Both the position numbers and the translations under genes were made by a program. Of a stretch of DNA of 64,000 bases, positions 38,115 through 46,196 are shown in pieces (the stretch's first letter is position 1; every line of letters starts with the position of its first letter). This DNA comes from DASPUH01 sp964518505. Its GTDB lineage: Bacteria > Chloroflexota > Limnocylindria > Limnocylindrales > CSP1-4. The notes under the pieces are model-generated. The model was not told the origin of the DNA and made no database searches. It saw only the letters and a program-made list of their open reading frames with translations. The DNA lies in NCBI GenBank assembly GCA_964518505.1, contig CAZFGT010000007.1:14445-78444 (forward strand). The letters run 5' to 3'.

Positions 38115-39266
38115 GTGACGTCACCCGACCAGGCGCTGAGCCTGGCCAACCTCAAGCTCGAGCGCGACGCGATCGTGCTGTACGACGCGCTGGCGCGCAT
38201 CGAGAAGGTGCCGCGCCGAGCGGCCGCCTTCCGCCTGATCGCGGGCAACGAGCGACGGCACGCCGACATCTGGGCCGGGCGCCTGCGCGACGCGGGCGTC
38301 GCCGTCCCGGAGGCCGACACACGCCCCCGGCTGCGGATCCGCTTCATCCTGCTGGTGGCCCGCCTGTTCGGGACGCAGGCCGTGACTGAACTCGTCCGTT
38401 CGCTCGAGGGGGACGAGGAGGAGGCCTACCTGGACCAGGACAGCCCGGAGGTGGCCTCCATCGTGGCCGACGAGCGCGAGCATGCCGAGATCTGGCGCCG
38501 GCTCCGCGACGACGCCCCGGCCGCGGCCACGACGGCCACGCAGGACGACGAGTCGGTCGCCGGCGACGCGGTCGACGAGGCCTGGCACCACGCCGGGCGG
38601 AGCGGCACGTTGCGGGCCGCCGTCTTCGGGGTGAGCGACGGGCTGGTCAGCAACCTGTCCCTGGTGATGGGCTTCGTGGGCGCAAACGCGGACCAGAAGC
38701 TGGTCGTCCTGGCCGGCGTGGCCGGCCTGCTGGCGGGCGCCTTCTCCATGGCCGCCGGCGAGTGGATCAGCATGCAGAGCCAGCGCGAGCTGTTCGAGCG
38801 CCAGCTCCAGCTCGAGCGCGAGGAGCTCAAGGTCATGCCCGAGCATGAAGAAGCCGAGCTGGCCGGCCTCTACCGGCGCAAGGGCATCCCGGCCGCCGAT
38901 GCCGCGCGGCTTGCCCACAACCTGATGCAGGACCCCGAGGTGGCCCTGGACACGAAGGCACGCGAGGAGCTTGGCCTGGACCCCGACCAGCTCGGCTCGC
39001 CGTGGGGCGCCGCCATCAGCTCGTGCATCTCGTTCGCCGCCGGCGCGTTCGTGCCGCTGCTGCCGTTCCTGCTGACGAGCGGCACGCTCGCCTTCGCCGT
39101 GGCCGTCGCCCTGTCGGCTGTGGCGCTGTTCACGGTCGGGGCGGCGGTCAGCCTCTTCACCGGGCGCTCGGCGCTCTTCAGCGGGGCACGCCAGGTCGCC
39201 ATCGGCGCGCTCGCGGCGGCCGTGACTTACGGCGTGGGCCACCTCATCGGCGTGGCCATGGCATGA
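38115..39266 (+). CDS. Ferritin-like/VIT1 fusion iron transporter (MbfA-like)
   Basis: A 383-residue protein. The N-terminal ~140 residues form a rubrerythrin-like four-helix bundle with ERDAIVLYDAL, NERRHADIW and DEREHAEIW di-iron ligands (ExxH motifs). The C-terminal half is a VIT1/CCC1 membrane domain with FGVSDGLVSNLSLVMG, AAGEWISMQSQRE and closing helices with GAAISSCISFAAGAFVPLLPF. Such erythrin-VIT proteins export or sequester iron or manganese. The GTG start, 6 nt after TACGAT, is preferred over a longer shadow frame. Confidence 0.93.
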   Translation: MTSPDQALSLANLKLERDAIVLYDALARIEKVPRRAAAFRLIAGNERRHADIWAGRLRDAGVAVPEADTRPRLRIRFILLVARLFGTQAVTELVRSLEGDEEEAYLDQDSPEVASIVADEREHAEIWRRLRDDAPAAATTATQDDESVAGDAVDEAWHHAGRSGTLRAAVFGVSDGLVSNLSLVMGFVGANADQKLVVLAGVAGLLAGAFSMAAGEWISMQSQRELFERQLQLEREELKVMPEHEEAELAGLYRRKGIPAADAARLAHNLMQDPEVALDTKAREELGLDPDQLGSPWGAAISSCISFAAGAFVPLLPFLLTSGTLAFAVAVALSAVALFTVGAAVSLFTGRSALFSGARQVAIGALAAAVTYGVGHLIGVAMA

Positions 39267-39279
39267 ACCGCATGCCCTT

Positions 39280-39306
39280 TGAAACCGCCGCCGTGTGGGC
39301 CGCGTA
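39280..39306 (+). promoter_or_regulatory. Possible ECF-type promoter of the sigma gene
   Basis: TGAAACC (39280-39286) and CGTA (39303-39306), 16 nt apart, resemble an ECF -35/-10 pair just before the sigma start. This suggests autoregulation. Weak, single-site evidence. Confidence 0.25.
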
Positions 39307-39309
39307 ACG

Positions 39310-40020
39310 ATGGCGATGAGCCCATCCGGGCGCACGGACGCCGAACTCATGGCCAGCCTCGTGGCGGGCCAGGACGATGCGCTCGGCGCGCTCTACGACC
39401 GCCACGCGGACGCGATCTTTCGGGCCGCCTTCAGGCTGCTCGGGGATCGCGGTCAGGCGGAAGACGTACTGCAGGAGACCATGCTGGCGCTCTGGAACCG
39501 AGCCGAAACGTACGACCCATCAGTGGCGTCGCTCGCCGCCTGGCTGCTGACGATCGCCCGGAACCGGGCGGTGGACCGCTTGCGGGCACGTGCCCGGCGC
39601 CCTGTGGGCACGCTGCTCAGCGCGGCTGCCGGGGCGGCCACGGACGACACGGCCATCGACCGGCTGGTCGCCGGGGGTGAGCTGGTGGGCGCGGCCGCCC
39701 CACGACCGGACCCCGCCGCGGCCGCCGAGGCATCCTGGCTCGCCGGCGCCGTCCGCGATGCGCTGGCAGCCATCCCGGGCCCCGAGCGCGAGGCGCTGGA
39801 GCTTGCCTACTACCACGACCTGAGCCAGTCCGAGATCGCCGCCCGCCTGGGCTGGCCGCTCGGCACGGTCAAGACCCGCACGCGTCGCGCGCTTGCCCGG
39901 CTGCGCGTCGTGCTCGCCGAGGTCCTCGGCCCCGACGCCGGCTTGCGCGTCCTGCCGTCGGTCAGCTCCGTGGAGGCCTTCGGGACGCTCGCGCAGGGAG
40001 GGTCCGATGGATCACGTTGA
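39310..40020 (+). CDS. ECF RNA polymerase sigma factor (SigK/RpoE-like)
   Basis: A 236-residue group 4 sigma factor. Region 2 has LYDRHADAIFRAAFRLLGD, QAEDVLQETMLALW and WLLTIARNRAVDRLR. Region 4 has ALAAIPGPEREALELAYYHDLSQSEIAARLGWPLGTVKTR. The linker between the two regions is long. The anti-sigma gene overlaps its stop by 14 nt. Start ATG 39310 is chosen; GTG 39295 and ATG 39316 are alternatives and no ribosome-binding site decides. Confidence 0.93.
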   Translation: MAMSPSGRTDAELMASLVAGQDDALGALYDRHADAIFRAAFRLLGDRGQAEDVLQETMLALWNRAETYDPSVASLAAWLLTIARNRAVDRLRARARRPVGTLLSAAAGAATDDTAIDRLVAGGELVGAAAPRPDPAAAAEASWLAGAVRDALAAIPGPEREALELAYYHDLSQSEIAARLGWPLGTVKTRTRRALARLRVVLAEVLGPDAGLRVLPSVSSVEAFGTLAQGGSDGSR

Positions 40021-40852
40021 AGTGCGCCAGTGGCTGACCGATGCCCTGGCCGGCGGCGTCCTGCCGTCGGTGCTCGATGATCTCGCCGCGGCGCCCGGGT
40101 CCGCTGGCGCATCCCCCGATCCGGCAGCCCATGAGGTGCGGGCCCATCTCGCAGCGTGCGACCCATGCCGCGCGGAAGCCGGTGCGCTCGTGACCACGGG
40201 TGCGCTGCTCGCCGCCGCCACTCCGGACGACGTCCTCGCGCCGGTCGCGGCCCGCGAACGGATCCTGCGGTCCGTCCGGGAGACCGGCATGGTTCGCGTG
40301 CCGGCCGCTGCCGCGCCCGCGCCGGCCGCCCTCGTCGTGCCGGCTGTCCCCCGTGCTCCTGCCGTCTCGCGGGTACGGCGCTGGCGGCTGGTGCCGGCTT
40401 TCGCCTCGCTCGCCATGGCCGCCATCATCGTCGGCGGTCTCGTCACGGTCGCCAACATGGGCCACCAGCGCGACATCGCGCAGGCCGAGGTGGCTGCGCT
40501 GGGCGACCTCGCGTCGGCCAGCGGGCACATCCTGGCCCGTCCGGACCACGCGCAGCTGCCGCTCCTCGCCACCGACGGGGCATCCATGGGCATGGTCGTG
40601 TTCAGCCCCTCGTCGGGCCAGCTCGCGGTCTGGAGCCACGACCTGGTGGGCATGGCCAGCGGCACCCGCTACGACTGCTTCCTGGTCCGCGGGTCGTCGC
40701 TGACGCTCATCGGCTGGATGGATGACGCCGGCGACGTGGCCTACTGGGTGGGCCAGACCCCGGCCGGTGTCACGCTCGGCCACGCCGGCGACCGCATCGT
40801 GGTGCAGGCCGACGTGCCCGGCGCCGCGCCGGTGCTCAGCGGCACCTTCTGA
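40007..40852 (+). CDS. Anti-sigma factor, RskA-like, with ZAS zinc motif
   Basis: A 281-residue membrane anti-sigma factor. The N-terminal cytoplasmic domain has the HxxxCxxC zinc motif as HLAACDPC near residue ~45. A transmembrane helix lies at ~130-152. The extracytoplasmic domain is of RskA C-terminal type, with GMVVFSPSSGQLAVW, CFLVRG and a closing beta-rich segment. It should hold the overlapping ECF sigma at the membrane until an envelope signal triggers release. Confidence 0.92.
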   Translation: MDHVEVRQWLTDALAGGVLPSVLDDLAAAPGSAGASPDPAAHEVRAHLAACDPCRAEAGALVTTGALLAAATPDDVLAPVAARERILRSVRETGMVRVPAAAAPAPAALVVPAVPRAPAVSRVRRWRLVPAFASLAMAAIIVGGLVTVANMGHQRDIAQAEVAALGDLASASGHILARPDHAQLPLLATDGASMGMVVFSPSSGQLAVWSHDLVGMASGTRYDCFLVRGSSLTLIGWMDDAGDVAYWVGQTPAGVTLGHAGDRIVVQADVPGAAPVLSGTF

Positions 40853-40874
40853 TCGGGACTAGCATCGACGGGCC

Positions 40875-41594
40875 ATGGCCCGCCCCGGTAATCGCGTCCC
40901 GGAAACCGACGTGACGGCCATGTTCGACACGATCGCCCCGGTGTATGACCGCCTGAACACGCTCATGACCGCCGGCGCGGATGAGCGCTGGCGGCACCTC
41001 GCGGCCGAGGCGGCCGAGCTGCGTTCAGGCGATGCCGCCATCGATGTCGCCTGCGGCACGGGCCGGCTGGCCGTGCGCCTTGCACGGGCCGTCGGTCCCT
41101 TCGGGCGGGTGGAGGCGGTCGACCTGTCCCCGGCGATGGTGGCGCGTGCTTCGGCCGACCATCGCGGCTACGTGCAGCTCACGTTCAGCGAGGCGAATGC
41201 GCTGGCCCTGCCGTTCGAGGACGACAGCTTCCAGGCGGCGACCATCGCCTTCGGCCTGCGCAACCTGGCCGACTATCGACGTGGCTTCACGGAGATGGGG
41301 CGGGTCGTGCGGCCCGGTGGGCGCGTCGTGTGCCTGGAGCTGTCGCTGCCCCGCCACCGGGCCATCGCGCGGGCCTACCACGCCACCTTTCGTCGCAGCG
41401 CGCCGTTCATGGCCGCGCTGGCCGGTGGCTCGTCCGACGCCTACCGTTACCTGCCGGCGTCGCTCGACGGCTTCCCCGACGCCGACGATCTGGCCGCGAC
41501 GATGGCTTCAGCCGGCCTCGTCGACGTGCGCTTCCGCCGCCTGGCCCTGGGCGCCGTCGCCCTCCACGTCGGGCGAGTCGGCGGGGGCGGCTGA
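40875..41594 (+). CDS. UbiE/MenG-like class I methyltransferase
   Basis: A 239-residue SAM-dependent methyltransferase. Landmarks: VTAMFDTIAPVYDRLNTLM (the UbiE opening), motif I DVACGTGRLAVRLA, VDLSPAMVARA, ALPFEDDSFQAATIAFGLRN and PGGRVVCLELSLP. This fits demethylmenaquinone methyltransferase in menaquinone synthesis, though no other men gene is near. TAGCAT lies 9 nt before the ATG. The last 87 nt overlap a convergent small gene. Confidence 0.88.
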   Translation: MARPGNRVPETDVTAMFDTIAPVYDRLNTLMTAGADERWRHLAAEAAELRSGDAAIDVACGTGRLAVRLARAVGPFGRVEAVDLSPAMVARASADHRGYVQLTFSEANALALPFEDDSFQAATIAFGLRNLADYRRGFTEMGRVVRPGGRVVCLELSLPRHRAIARAYHATFRRSAPFMAALAGGSSDAYRYLPASLDGFPDADDLAATMASAGLVDVRFRRLALGAVALHVGRVGGGG

Positions 41595-41891
41595 CAGGAC
41601 CTCGTCTGCGGCCGGTGGCTCGTCCGGCTGCGGCGGCTCGTCCGGGGCGAGGAGCGGCGCTGCGCCCCCGAGGTAGCGCCGGTGCAGGTCCAGGACCTGG
41701 GCCACCAGGTCGGCCGGCGCCTCGCCGCCCCAGCTGGCGACCGTGCGACTGATCCACGCCGCCTCGTTGGCTCGCTCGTCAGCCGCGAGGTCGTCGTCCG
41801 CTCGCTGCACCCGCCCGCTCACGAGCCAGTAGCCAGCGACGCCGAGCGCCAGGCCGACGAAGAAGAGCCACCAGCCCCACGCTTCACCCAC
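41508..41891 (-). CDS. Small membrane protein, overlaps ubiE 3' end
   Basis: A 127-residue protein. One N-terminal transmembrane helix (WGWWLFFVGLALGVAGYWLVS) is followed by a charged helical domain (~28-70, RADDDLAADERANEAAWISRTVASW) and a Pro/Asp/Ala-rich acidic tail. The tail is encoded antisense to the last 87 nt of the methyltransferase gene. The GTG start lies 6 nt after TATACT, a strong match to the leaderless pattern, which supports the gene. I do not recognise the family. Confidence 0.65.
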   Translation of the reverse strand: MGEAWGWWLFFVGLALGVAGYWLVSGRVQRADDDLAADERANEAAWISRTVASWGGEAPADLVAQVLDLHRRYLGGAAPLLAPDEPPQPDEPPAADEVLSAAPADSPDVEGDGAQGQAAEAHVDEAG

Positions 41892-41961
41892 TGGCCGAGT
41901 ATAGGAGGGCCGCCCGGCCGCTGCCCCGAGCGGAGCACGGCGGGGGCACGCTGCGAGTCGG

Positions 41962-41967
41962 TATGCT
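41962..41967 (+). promoter_or_regulatory. Predicted -10 box (TATGCT) for lgt
   Basis: TATGCT ends 6 nt before the lgt GTG start; leaderless geometry. Confidence 0.5.
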
Positions 41968-41973
41968 TCCAGC

Positions 41974-42828
41974 GTGATCCCGTCGCCGGCGAGCCCGGAC
42001 GCCTTCCAGATCGGGCCCCTGGCGATCCCCTGGTACGGCGTCGGCTACGCTGTGGCCATCGGCTTCGGGGCCTGGCTGACGGCTCGCCTCGCCGGGCGCC
42101 GCGGCCTGGACGTCGCCAAGATCGGCGATGCGCTGTTCCTGGTCGTGATCGCCGGCCTCATCGGGGCGCGCGTGTACCACGTCATCGACCAGTGGCAGCT
42201 CTACAAGGACGACTGGAGCCGGATCATCCTGCCGCCCTACAGCGGGCTGGCGCTCTACGGTGGCGTGTTCGGCGGCATGGTCGGCGCGTTCATCTACACG
42301 CGGCGCCATCACGAGCCGTTCCTGCGCTGGGCGGACGTGGCCATCCCCGCCCTGTTCTTCGGCCAGGCCATCGCCCGCTGGGGCAACTACGCCAACCAGG
42401 AGTTGTACGGACCGCCGACCAACTTGCCGTGGGGCATCGCCATCGACTGCGCCCATCGCGTGGCGGCCTATCTCTGTCCCGGCGACGCCAACCTGGTGGC
42501 CGGCCAGGTCCCCGTTCCGGCCGACGCCGCGTTCCAGCCGCTCTTCTTCTACGAGTCGTCCCTGACCTTCCTGGGCGGCCTGCTGGCGCTCTACCTCCTG
42601 ACGCGGCTGGCCACCCGCCTGCGCGACGGTGACGTCCTGGCCTTCTGGCTGATCTGGTACGGCCTCGTGCGCGCCACCCTGGAGACGCTGCGCCTGAGCT
42701 ACGACTTCACGTTCTTCGGTGTGCCGGTGGCGATGCTCCTGGGCCTGGTGGCGTCGGCGGCCGGCCTGGTCCTGCTGGTGCTGAACCACCGGCGGCCCCA
42801 GCCGCCACCGCCGCCCGTGGTGACCTGA
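41974..42828 (+). CDS. lgt: Phosphatidylglycerol-prolipoprotein diacylglyceryl transferase
   Basis: A 284-residue inner-membrane enzyme that attaches diacylglycerol to the lipobox cysteine of lipoproteins. Seven transmembrane helices are expected and seen. Landmarks: IPWYGVGYAVAI, GLALYGGVFGGM, the signature GQAIARWGNYANQELYG (GRxxN-type with Arg and both Asn) and FFYESSLTF. The TauE/SafE gene starts 8 nt after its stop. A degenerate paralogue lies at 53177-54145. Confidence 0.95.
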   Translation: MIPSPASPDAFQIGPLAIPWYGVGYAVAIGFGAWLTARLAGRRGLDVAKIGDALFLVVIAGLIGARVYHVIDQWQLYKDDWSRIILPPYSGLALYGGVFGGMVGAFIYTRRHHEPFLRWADVAIPALFFGQAIARWGNYANQELYGPPTNLPWGIAIDCAHRVAAYLCPGDANLVAGQVPVPADAAFQPLFFYESSLTFLGGLLALYLLTRLATRLRDGDVLAFWLIWYGLVRATLETLRLSYDFTFFGVPVAMLLGLVASAAGLVLLVLNHRRPQPPPPPVVT

Positions 42829-42836
42829 CGGGGCCC

Positions 42837-43691
42837 ATGACGCCCGGCGCGGACGTGGCCCTCTTCGGGATCAGCGTCCTCTCCGGGATCATCGGGGCCC
42901 TGGCGGGTGTCGGCGGCGGGATCCTCGTGATCCCCGCCCTCACCACGATCTTCGGCGTGGACATCCACCTGGCGATCGGGGCCAGCATCGTCTCCATCAT
43001 CGCCACCAGCTCTGGCGCGGCCGTGGCCTACGTCCGGGACCGGCTGACCAACCTGCGGGTGGGCATGTTCCTGGAGGTCGCCACCACGACCGGCGCCGTC
43101 GGCGGGGCCCTGGCGGCCGCCGTGGTGGCCCCGCAGCTGTTGTACGTGCTCCTGGCGGCCGTGCTGGGAGTCTCGATCGTCCAGCAGGTGGCGCGTCTTG
43201 GCGAAGAGCTGCCGCCGGAGGTCATGCCGTCGCGCGCTGCCGCGGCGCTCGGATTGGCCAGCTCCTATCCGGACCACCAGCTGAGGCGCGAGGTGCCCTA
43301 CGCCGCCCGCCGGGTCGGCCTCGGCTTCGTGATGATGCTCATGGCCGGCTTCCTGTCCGGCCTCCTGGGGATCGGATCGGGCGTCCTGAAGGTCCTCGCC
43401 ATGGACGGCGTGATGCGCCTCCCGATGAAGGTCTCGACGGCCACCAGCAACTTCATGATCGGCGTCACCGCCGCCGCGTCCGCGGGCATCTATCTGGGCC
43501 GGGGCGACGTCGACGCCCGGCTGGCCGCCCCGGTCGCGCTCGGCGTCCTCGCTGGCGCTCTCCTGGGCTCGCGCATCCTCGTGCGCCTGCGCAACCGCCA
43601 GGTGCGCCTCATCTTCGTGCCGATCATGGTGGTGGTGGCGCTCCAGATGCTCGCGCGCGGCCTTGGGCTGCACGTGGCCTTCCTCGGATGA
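42837..43691 (+). CDS. TauE/SafE-family sulfite/sulfonate exporter
   Basis: A 284-residue membrane protein with about eight helices. The typical TSUP duplication is visible: an N-terminal GALAGVGGGILVIPALTTIFGV and a second half with GLLGIGSGVLKVLAM ahead of KVSTATSNFMIG. Family members move sulfite, sulfonates or related anions. The next gene, DUF1634, overlaps by four bases; this pairing is common and suggests a two-subunit system. Confidence 0.92.
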   Translation: MTPGADVALFGISVLSGIIGALAGVGGGILVIPALTTIFGVDIHLAIGASIVSIIATSSGAAVAYVRDRLTNLRVGMFLEVATTTGAVGGALAAAVVAPQLLYVLLAAVLGVSIVQQVARLGEELPPEVMPSRAAAALGLASSYPDHQLRREVPYAARRVGLGFVMMLMAGFLSGLLGIGSGVLKVLAMDGVMRLPMKVSTATSNFMIGVTAAASAGIYLGRGDVDARLAAPVALGVLAGALLGSRILVRLRNRQVRLIFVPIMVVVALQMLARGLGLHVAFLG

Positions 43692-44089
43692 GCGGTCCCG
43701 TCACGACGCCGCCGGAGCGCCCGGACGCGCACCTGTCGGCCGACGAGCTCCGGCTGATCGTGTCGCGGGTGCTGCTCGCGGGTGTCGTCCTGAGCGCTGT
43801 GCTGATCCTGGCCGGTTTCGTCGCCTCGCTCTTCGTGGGCTGGGACGGGTCGTTGCTGGGGGCAGCTCCCGGCGGCGACCCGACCGACGTCGGCGCCCTC
43901 GCTGAAGGTCTCCGGAACCTCCGCCCGCAGGCCATCGCCCAGCTGGGGTTGCTGACGCTCGTGCTCACGCCGATGGCGCGTGTGGCCGCGTCGCTCGGCC
44001 TCTTCGCGGTCGAGCGCGACAGGATGTACGTGCTCATCTCCCTGGTCGTCCTCGCCATCCTCATCGCCGGCCTGCTCGTCATCCGCTGA
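43688..44089 (+). CDS. DUF1634 membrane protein, TauE partner
   Basis: A 133-residue protein with three transmembrane helices (~25-50, ~82-105, ~112-132). LSADELRLIVSRVLLAGV and LGLLTLVLTPMARVAASL are the DUF1634 landmarks. Overlap with the TauE gene (ATGA) and frequent co-occurrence in other genomes support a joint transporter. Confidence 0.88.
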   Translation: MSGPVTTPPERPDAHLSADELRLIVSRVLLAGVVLSAVLILAGFVASLFVGWDGSLLGAAPGGDPTDVGALAEGLRNLRPQAIAQLGLLTLVLTPMARVAASLGLFAVERDRMYVLISLVVLAILIAGLLVIR

Positions 44090-44129
44090 CGCCGCCCCTG
44101 ACGTGCCGGGGATGCCACGTCCTCTCGGT

Positions 44130-44282
44130 CACCAGCCCACGTGGTGGTGTGTGCATCGGTGGTTGCCGGACGGTCGACCACAGCCACGCGATGAGCGTCT
44201 CCACGCACGCGGGACCGCGGTCCGCCTGGCGCTCGAGGGCCCAAGGCCGTCATCGAGGCACGTAGTACCAACCCTGTTGGTG
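44130..44282 (+). repeat. Intergenic dyad element, copy B
   Basis: Left motif CACCAGCCCACGTGGTG is identical to copy A over 17 bases (18 with the preceding T). The right motif TACCAACCCTGTTGGTG matches 12 of 17 in the same orientation. Confidence 0.4.
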
Positions 44283-44298
44283 CGCAGGAGGATGGCCA

Positions 44299-44362
44299 GG
44301 TCGGCGGGCCGGGTCGGCGGGCCGGGTCGGCGGGCCGGGTCGGCGGGCTGGGTCGGCGGGCC
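44299..44362 (+). repeat. 13-nt tandem repeat, five copies
   Basis: Unit GGGTCGGCGGGCC, four full copies plus a first copy lacking its leading base; one copy ends in T. It ends 33 nt before the predicted -10 of the CBS gene. Confidence 0.8.
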
Positions 44363-44395
44363 TCGCGGATGGGCAGCGTCCGCACCGTCCCAACC

Positions 44396-44401
44396 TATAC
44401 T
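44396..44401 (+). promoter_or_regulatory. Predicted -10 box (TATACT) for the CBS gene
   Basis: TATACT ends 7 nt before ATG 44409; leaderless geometry. Confidence 0.5.
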
Positions 44402-44408
44402 CGGGCCG

Positions 44409-45979
44409 ATGGAGTACGCGGCCTCGATCCTCGAGCTTGTGGGTCGCACGCCGCTGGTGCGCCTGTCGCGCCTGACGGCTTCCCTCGGGCCGGNNNNNNN
44501 NNNNNNNNNNNNNNNNNNNNNNNNNNNNNNNNNNNNNNNNNNNNNNNNNNNNNNNNNNNNNNNNNNNNNNNNNNNNNNNNNNNNNNNNNNNNNGTGGGTC
44601 GCACGCCGCTGGTGCGCCTGTCGCGCCTGACGGCTTCCCTCGGGCCGGTCGAGGCGCAGCCCCTCGTGCTGGCCAAGCTGGAGATGCTCAATCCGGGCGG
44701 GTCGGTCAAGGATCGCATCGGCGTGCCCATGATCGAGGCCGCCGAGCGCGCCGGCTTGCTCCGGCCGGGCGGCACGATCATCGAGCCGACCAGCGGCAAC
44801 ACGGGCCACGGCCTGGCCATCGCCGCGGCCCTCAAGGGCTACCGCTGCATCTTCGTCATGGCCGACAAGCAGTCGGTGGAGAAGCAGGCCCTGCTGCGGG
44901 CGTACGGCGCCGAGGTCGTCCTGTGCCCGACCAATGTGGCGCCCGAGTCACCCGAGAGCTACTACTCCGTGGCGGCCCGTTTGGCCCGCGACATCCCGGG
45001 TGCGTTCAAGCCCGACCAGTACTGGAACGAGGAGAACCCGCGAGCCCATGAGGCCACGACCGGCCCGGAGATCTGGCGCCAGACGCAGGGACGCGTGACC
45101 CACCTGGTGGCCAGCGTGGGCACGGGCGGCACGATCACGGGTATCGCCCGGCACCTCAAGGCGCAGGACCCAGCCATCCGCATCATCGGCGCCGACCCCG
45201 AGGGCAGTGTCCTGTCCGGCGATGTGGCCCGGCCGTACCTCACCGAGGGGGTGGGGGAGGACTTCATGCCGGGCACCTTCGACCCGACGCTGGTCGACCG
45301 ATGGGTCCGTGTGTCCGACCGCGACGCCTTCGCCATGGCCCGACGCCTGACCCGCGAGGAGGGGATCCTGGGCGGGGAGTCCTGCGGCACGGCCCTCGTG
45401 GCGGCCCTCGACGAAGCGGCCCGCCTCATGCGCGACGAGCCCGCGACGGCCCGCGACAAGGTGCTGGTCGTGCTCCTTCCCGACGGTGGTCGCAACTACC
45501 TGTCCAAGCTCTACAACGACGAGTGGCTGCGGGCCAACGGGCTCGTCGGCTCGCCCACGGCGCCGGTGCGTGTGGCCGAGGTCCTCGTCGCGCGACACGG
45601 CAGCGGCGAGCTGCCGTCGGTGGTCCTGGCGCGCACGACGGAGCTCGTGGCCACCGCCATCGACACGCTCCAGCGGTTCGGCATCAGCCAGATGCCCGTC
45701 TCGGAGCGGGCGGATGATGCCATCGAGGGGATCGTCGGCTCGATCAGCGAGCGGAGCCTCCTGGAGCGCGCCTATCACGACCCGTCGATCGTGGAGCGCA
45801 CGGTCGGCGAGGCCATGGAGCGCCCGCTGCCGACCATCGCCACGTCGGCTGCCCTCGACGAGGCGTTCGTGCTGCTCTCCGAGGGGGCGCCCGCGCTGGT
45901 GGCCGTGACCGGCGGCCGGCCGGCCGGCATCGTCAGCAAGCTCGACCTGCTGGAGTTCCTGGCCCACCGCGGATCCTGA
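44409..45979 (+). CDS. cbs: Cystathionine beta-synthase (PLP domain plus two CBS domains), interrupted by assembly gap
   Basis: Removing the 100 Ns and one of the two identical 55-nt flanks gives one continuous frame of 471 residues. The opening MEYAASILELVGRTPLVRL and PLP lysine in NPGGSVKDRIG, phosphate loop SGNTGHGLA and GTGGTITGIA are those of CBS/O-acetylserine sulfhydrylase. The C-terminal ~125 residues form a CBS-domain pair. With the CBS tail and the PLP gene at 48941, a transsulfuration route is likely. TATACT lies 7 nt before the ATG. Confidence 0.9.
44494..44593. other. 100-N scaffold gap with duplicated 55-nt flanks
   Basis: Bases 44439-44493 and 44594-44648 are identical. The gap is an assembly join, not a real insertion or repeat. 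Confidence 0.95.
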
Positions 45980-46051
45980 TCCCCCGATCGGCGGCGCAGC
46001 ATGGTCGCCGGGCCATGACCTTCGGGTCACTGGCCGCCGCGTATCGCGCGG

Positions 46052-46057
46052 TAGAAT
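46052..46057 (+). promoter_or_regulatory. Predicted -10 box (TAGAAT) for pckA
   Basis: TAGAAT about 140 nt upstream of the pckA start. It implies an unusually long leader of about 130 nt compared with the leaderless neighbours. Confidence 0.45.
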
Positions 46058-46196
46058 GCCCCGGACTGCGAAAGCCGACTCCCTGCGCCGGGCCGACCGG
46101 GGCAGCCACGCGCGGCCGGTCCACCGCCCGATCCGGCGGTGCACCCGGGCGTGGCTGCGGCACCCGCCGCGCTCGTGACCGAGCAAGGAGTGATCG

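Larger units (their letters stand above)
44090..44408. other. Gene-free 319-nt stretch before the CBS gene
   Basis: No supported ORF. It holds an exact copy of the 17-nt dyad (44130-44146), a related hairpin ACCAAC-CCT-GTTGGT (44267-44281), the GGACC-GC-GGTCC palindrome (44212-44223), a 13-nt tandem repeat (44299-44362) and a -10 box at 44396-44401. Confidence 0.6.

Noticed and set aside
44299..44362. 13-nt tandem repeats considered as a CRISPR array
   Set aside because: Units are contiguous with no spacers and no cas genes are near.
44439..44648. Apparent 55-nt direct repeat and duplicated VGRTPLVRL segment
   Set aside because: It flanks a 100-N gap exactly and is an assembly overlap, not a biological repeat.
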